From assembly GCA_020630895.1 (NCBI GenBank), contig JAHDII010000151.1, positions 1 through 7,549 on the forward strand: 7,549 nucleotides of DNA, given 5' to 3'. The notes below the pieces were generated by a model. That model made no database searches. It saw nothing but the letters and a program-made list of their open reading frames with translations, and was not told where the DNA came from. Source of the DNA: Saprospiraceae bacterium (GTDB lineage: Bacteria > Bacteroidota > Bacteroidia > Chitinophagales > Saprospiraceae). Shown here piece by piece: positions 6,295-7,549 of the stretch. Within the stretch, counting starts at the first letter, position 1, and every line of letters starts with the position of its first letter. A program made the translations under genes and the position numbers.

Positions 6295-7485
6295 ATGTTG
6301 AAAAATAAGATTAAAAAGCTTGCTGCCCAATATCAACAAGAAGCTATTAACATTCGTCGTCATATACATATGAATCCTGAATTATCTTTTGAAGAAGTAG
6401 AAACAGGAAAATTTATTGCTGATAAATTAAAAGAATATGATATTCCTTTTGAACATGGTATCGCAGATAATGGGGTACTCGGTTTAATTGAAGGAAAGAA
6501 TCCTCACAAAAAGATTATTGCCCTTCGTGCAGATATAGATGCTTTACCTATTCTTGAAGCGAACGATGTTCCTTATAAATCTAAAAAAGATGGTATTATG
6601 CATGCTTGCGGGCATGATGTACATACGGCTTCACTTCTTGGAGCTGCTAAAATTTTAAAAAGTTGCTCCTCTGATTTTGAAGGAACCATTAAATTACTTT
6701 TTCAACCCGCAGAAGAACGTCTTCCTGGAGGAGCATCTATTATGATCAAAGAAGGTGCTTTAGAAAATCCTACTCCTGTTTCTATTTTAGGACAACATGT
6801 ACATCCTCCTTTGGCGGCTGGAAAAATTGGACTTAAGCAAGGAATATATATGGCATCTGCTGATGAAATTTATGTAAGTGTTACAGGAAGAGGTGGACAT
6901 GGTGCTTTGCCTCAAGATTGTATAGATCCTATTGTAATTACAGCACATATTATTACCGCTTTACAACAAATCGTAAGTAGAAATGCTAATCCTGCCATGC
7001 CTTCTGTTTTAACCCTAGGGAAAATTAATTCTACAGGTGGTTCTACGAATATTATTCCTAATGAAGTTAAATTATTAGGTACATTTAGAACTTTTGATGA
7101 AGATTGGAGAAATGAAGCACATCAAAGAATGAAAAAAATGGCAGAAATGATTGCTGAAGGGATGGGAGGAGCTTGTCATTTTGAAATTAGAAGAGGATAT
7201 CCTGCATTATATAATAATCCACAATTAGCTAAAAATACAAAAGAATGGGCGATCGAATTTTTAGGAAAAGAAAATGTTGTCGATTTACCTCTTCGTTTAA
7301 CTGCTGAAGATTTTGCTTATTATTCCCAAATAATGCCTGCTTGTTTTTATAGATTAGGAACAGGAAATGAAGAAAAAGGAATTACTTCTCCCGTTCATAC
7401 TACAACATTTGATATTGATGAAGATTGTATGGAATTGAGTATTGGTTTAATGGCTTGGTTAGCTGTAAAAGAGTTAGGAAATTAA
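6295..7485 (+). CDS. M20D-family metal-dependent amidohydrolase
   Basis: A 396-residue, full-length member of the peptidase M20D group (IAA-amino acid, hippurate and N-acyl-amino acid hydrolases such as ILR1 and YxeP), which release amino acids from N-acyl conjugates. Motifs appear in family order: RRHIHMNPELSFEE (21-34), ALRADIDALPI (76-86), HACGHDVHTASLLGAA (103-118), FQPAEE (136-141), GGASIMIKEG (145-154), GQHVHP (166-171), GRGGHGALPQ (198-207), NIIPNEVKLLGTFRTF (252-267), AEDFAYY (337-343) and SPVHTTTF (365-372). Likely metal ligands are C105, H107, E141, H168 and H368, with E140 near the catalytic base position; H202 lies in the dimerisation domain. All key residues are present. There is no signal peptide, so it should be cytoplasmic. 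The ATG at 6295 follows a promoter closely. The acyl substrate cannot be told from sequence, and the symbol is left blank for that reason. Confidence 0.93.
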   Translation: MLKNKIKKLAAQYQQEAINIRRHIHMNPELSFEEVETGKFIADKLKEYDIPFEHGIADNGVLGLIEGKNPHKKIIALRADIDALPILEANDVPYKSKKDGIMHACGHDVHTASLLGAAKILKSCSSDFEGTIKLLFQPAEERLPGGASIMIKEGALENPTPVSILGQHVHPPLAAGKIGLKQGIYMASADEIYVSVTGRGGHGALPQDCIDPIVITAHIITALQQIVSRNANPAMPSVLTLGKINSTGGSTNIIPNEVKLLGTFRTFDEDWRNEAHQRMKKMAEMIAEGMGGACHFEIRRGYPALYNNPQLAKNTKEWAIEFLGKENVVDLPLRLTAEDFAYYSQIMPACFYRLGTGNEEKGITSPVHTTTFDIDEDCMELSIGLMAWLAVKELGN

Positions 7486-7521
7486 AAAAACTCTCATAAA
7501 TCATTGATTCACAAGAGTTTT
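7484..7521. terminator. bidirectional terminator between amidohydrolase and tRNA-like end
   Basis: AAAACTCT (7487-7494) and its exact complement (7514-7521) enclose a 19-nt loop. On the minus strand the second arm ends in seven consecutive U residues (7490-7484), a good intrinsic terminator for a transcript coming from the right. On the plus strand it begins directly after the amidohydrolase stop codon, and the U-run is only the end of the stem. It therefore suits the convergent minus-strand gene best and may stop both. Confidence 0.6.
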
Positions 7522-7534
7522 AAAATTTCAGTAG

Positions 7535-7549
7535 AGGTCGTGGACGGAC
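7535..7549 (-). tRNA. 3' end of a tRNA gene, possibly tRNA-Cys (partial)
   Basis: Reading the minus strand into the window: GT, CCGTC, CACGACC, T. This is the expected order at a tRNA 3' end: last two T-loop bases, the 3' strand of the T stem starting with the invariant C61, a seven-base acceptor strand, and the discriminator base. A discriminator U is typical of tRNA-Cys, and the acceptor resembles Bacteroidota tRNA-Cys genes as I remember them. CCA is not encoded. A U-tailed hairpin lies 13 nt downstream. The 5' four fifths lies outside the window, so pairing cannot be verified. Confidence 0.42.

Overview
The window looks like chromosomal DNA from a low-GC member of the Bacteroidota, most likely a flavobacterium or a related marine lineage. 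Three things point there: the base composition (roughly 30% GC by eye), two close matches to the Bacteroidota housekeeping promoter (TTG/TTTG, about 20 nt, TAnnTTTG), and A/T-rich start regions mostly without Shine-Dalgarno sequences. A DUF3667 membrane protein of the kind common in this phylum agrees. The genus cannot be named from this sequence.

Layout. The left two thirds (137-4998, minus strand) is a two-gene unit. A 1047-residue protein with an N-terminal WGR-like domain and long HEAT-like helical repeats is followed, 62 nt later, by a 551-residue protein ending in a SWIM zinc finger (CxC...CxH). A good promoter (5043-5074) sits just before the first gene. Two nested or tandem hairpins (87-144) lie at the end of the second, one of them running through its stop codon. 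Next comes a 187-bp intergenic region holding a perfect 46-bp palindrome (5111-5156). Upstream of it on the same strand is a separate gene for a zinc-ribbon, multi-pass membrane protein of the DUF3667 family (5186-6223). A compact divergent control region (about 6224-6294) separates this gene from a plus-strand M20D-family amidohydrolase (6295-7485). That gene ends in a hairpin that also fits as a terminator for a convergent gene. The last 15 bases look like the 3' end of a tRNA gene on the minus strand.

Function. The amidohydrolase is ordinary metabolism and the DUF3667 protein is an uncharacterised envelope protein. The part worth attention is the WGR-HEAT plus SWIM pair. Proteins of these two types also occur together in the E. 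coli yehI-yehL-yehM-yehP-yehQ region (WGR/MolR-like, MoxR AAA ATPase, DUF5682, vWA, SWIM), whose function is not established. The pair seen here may be part of, or a reduced version of, the same kind of ATPase/vWA/SWIM/WGR system. No ATPase or vWA gene is inside this window, so the link rests on family knowledge and gene adjacency.
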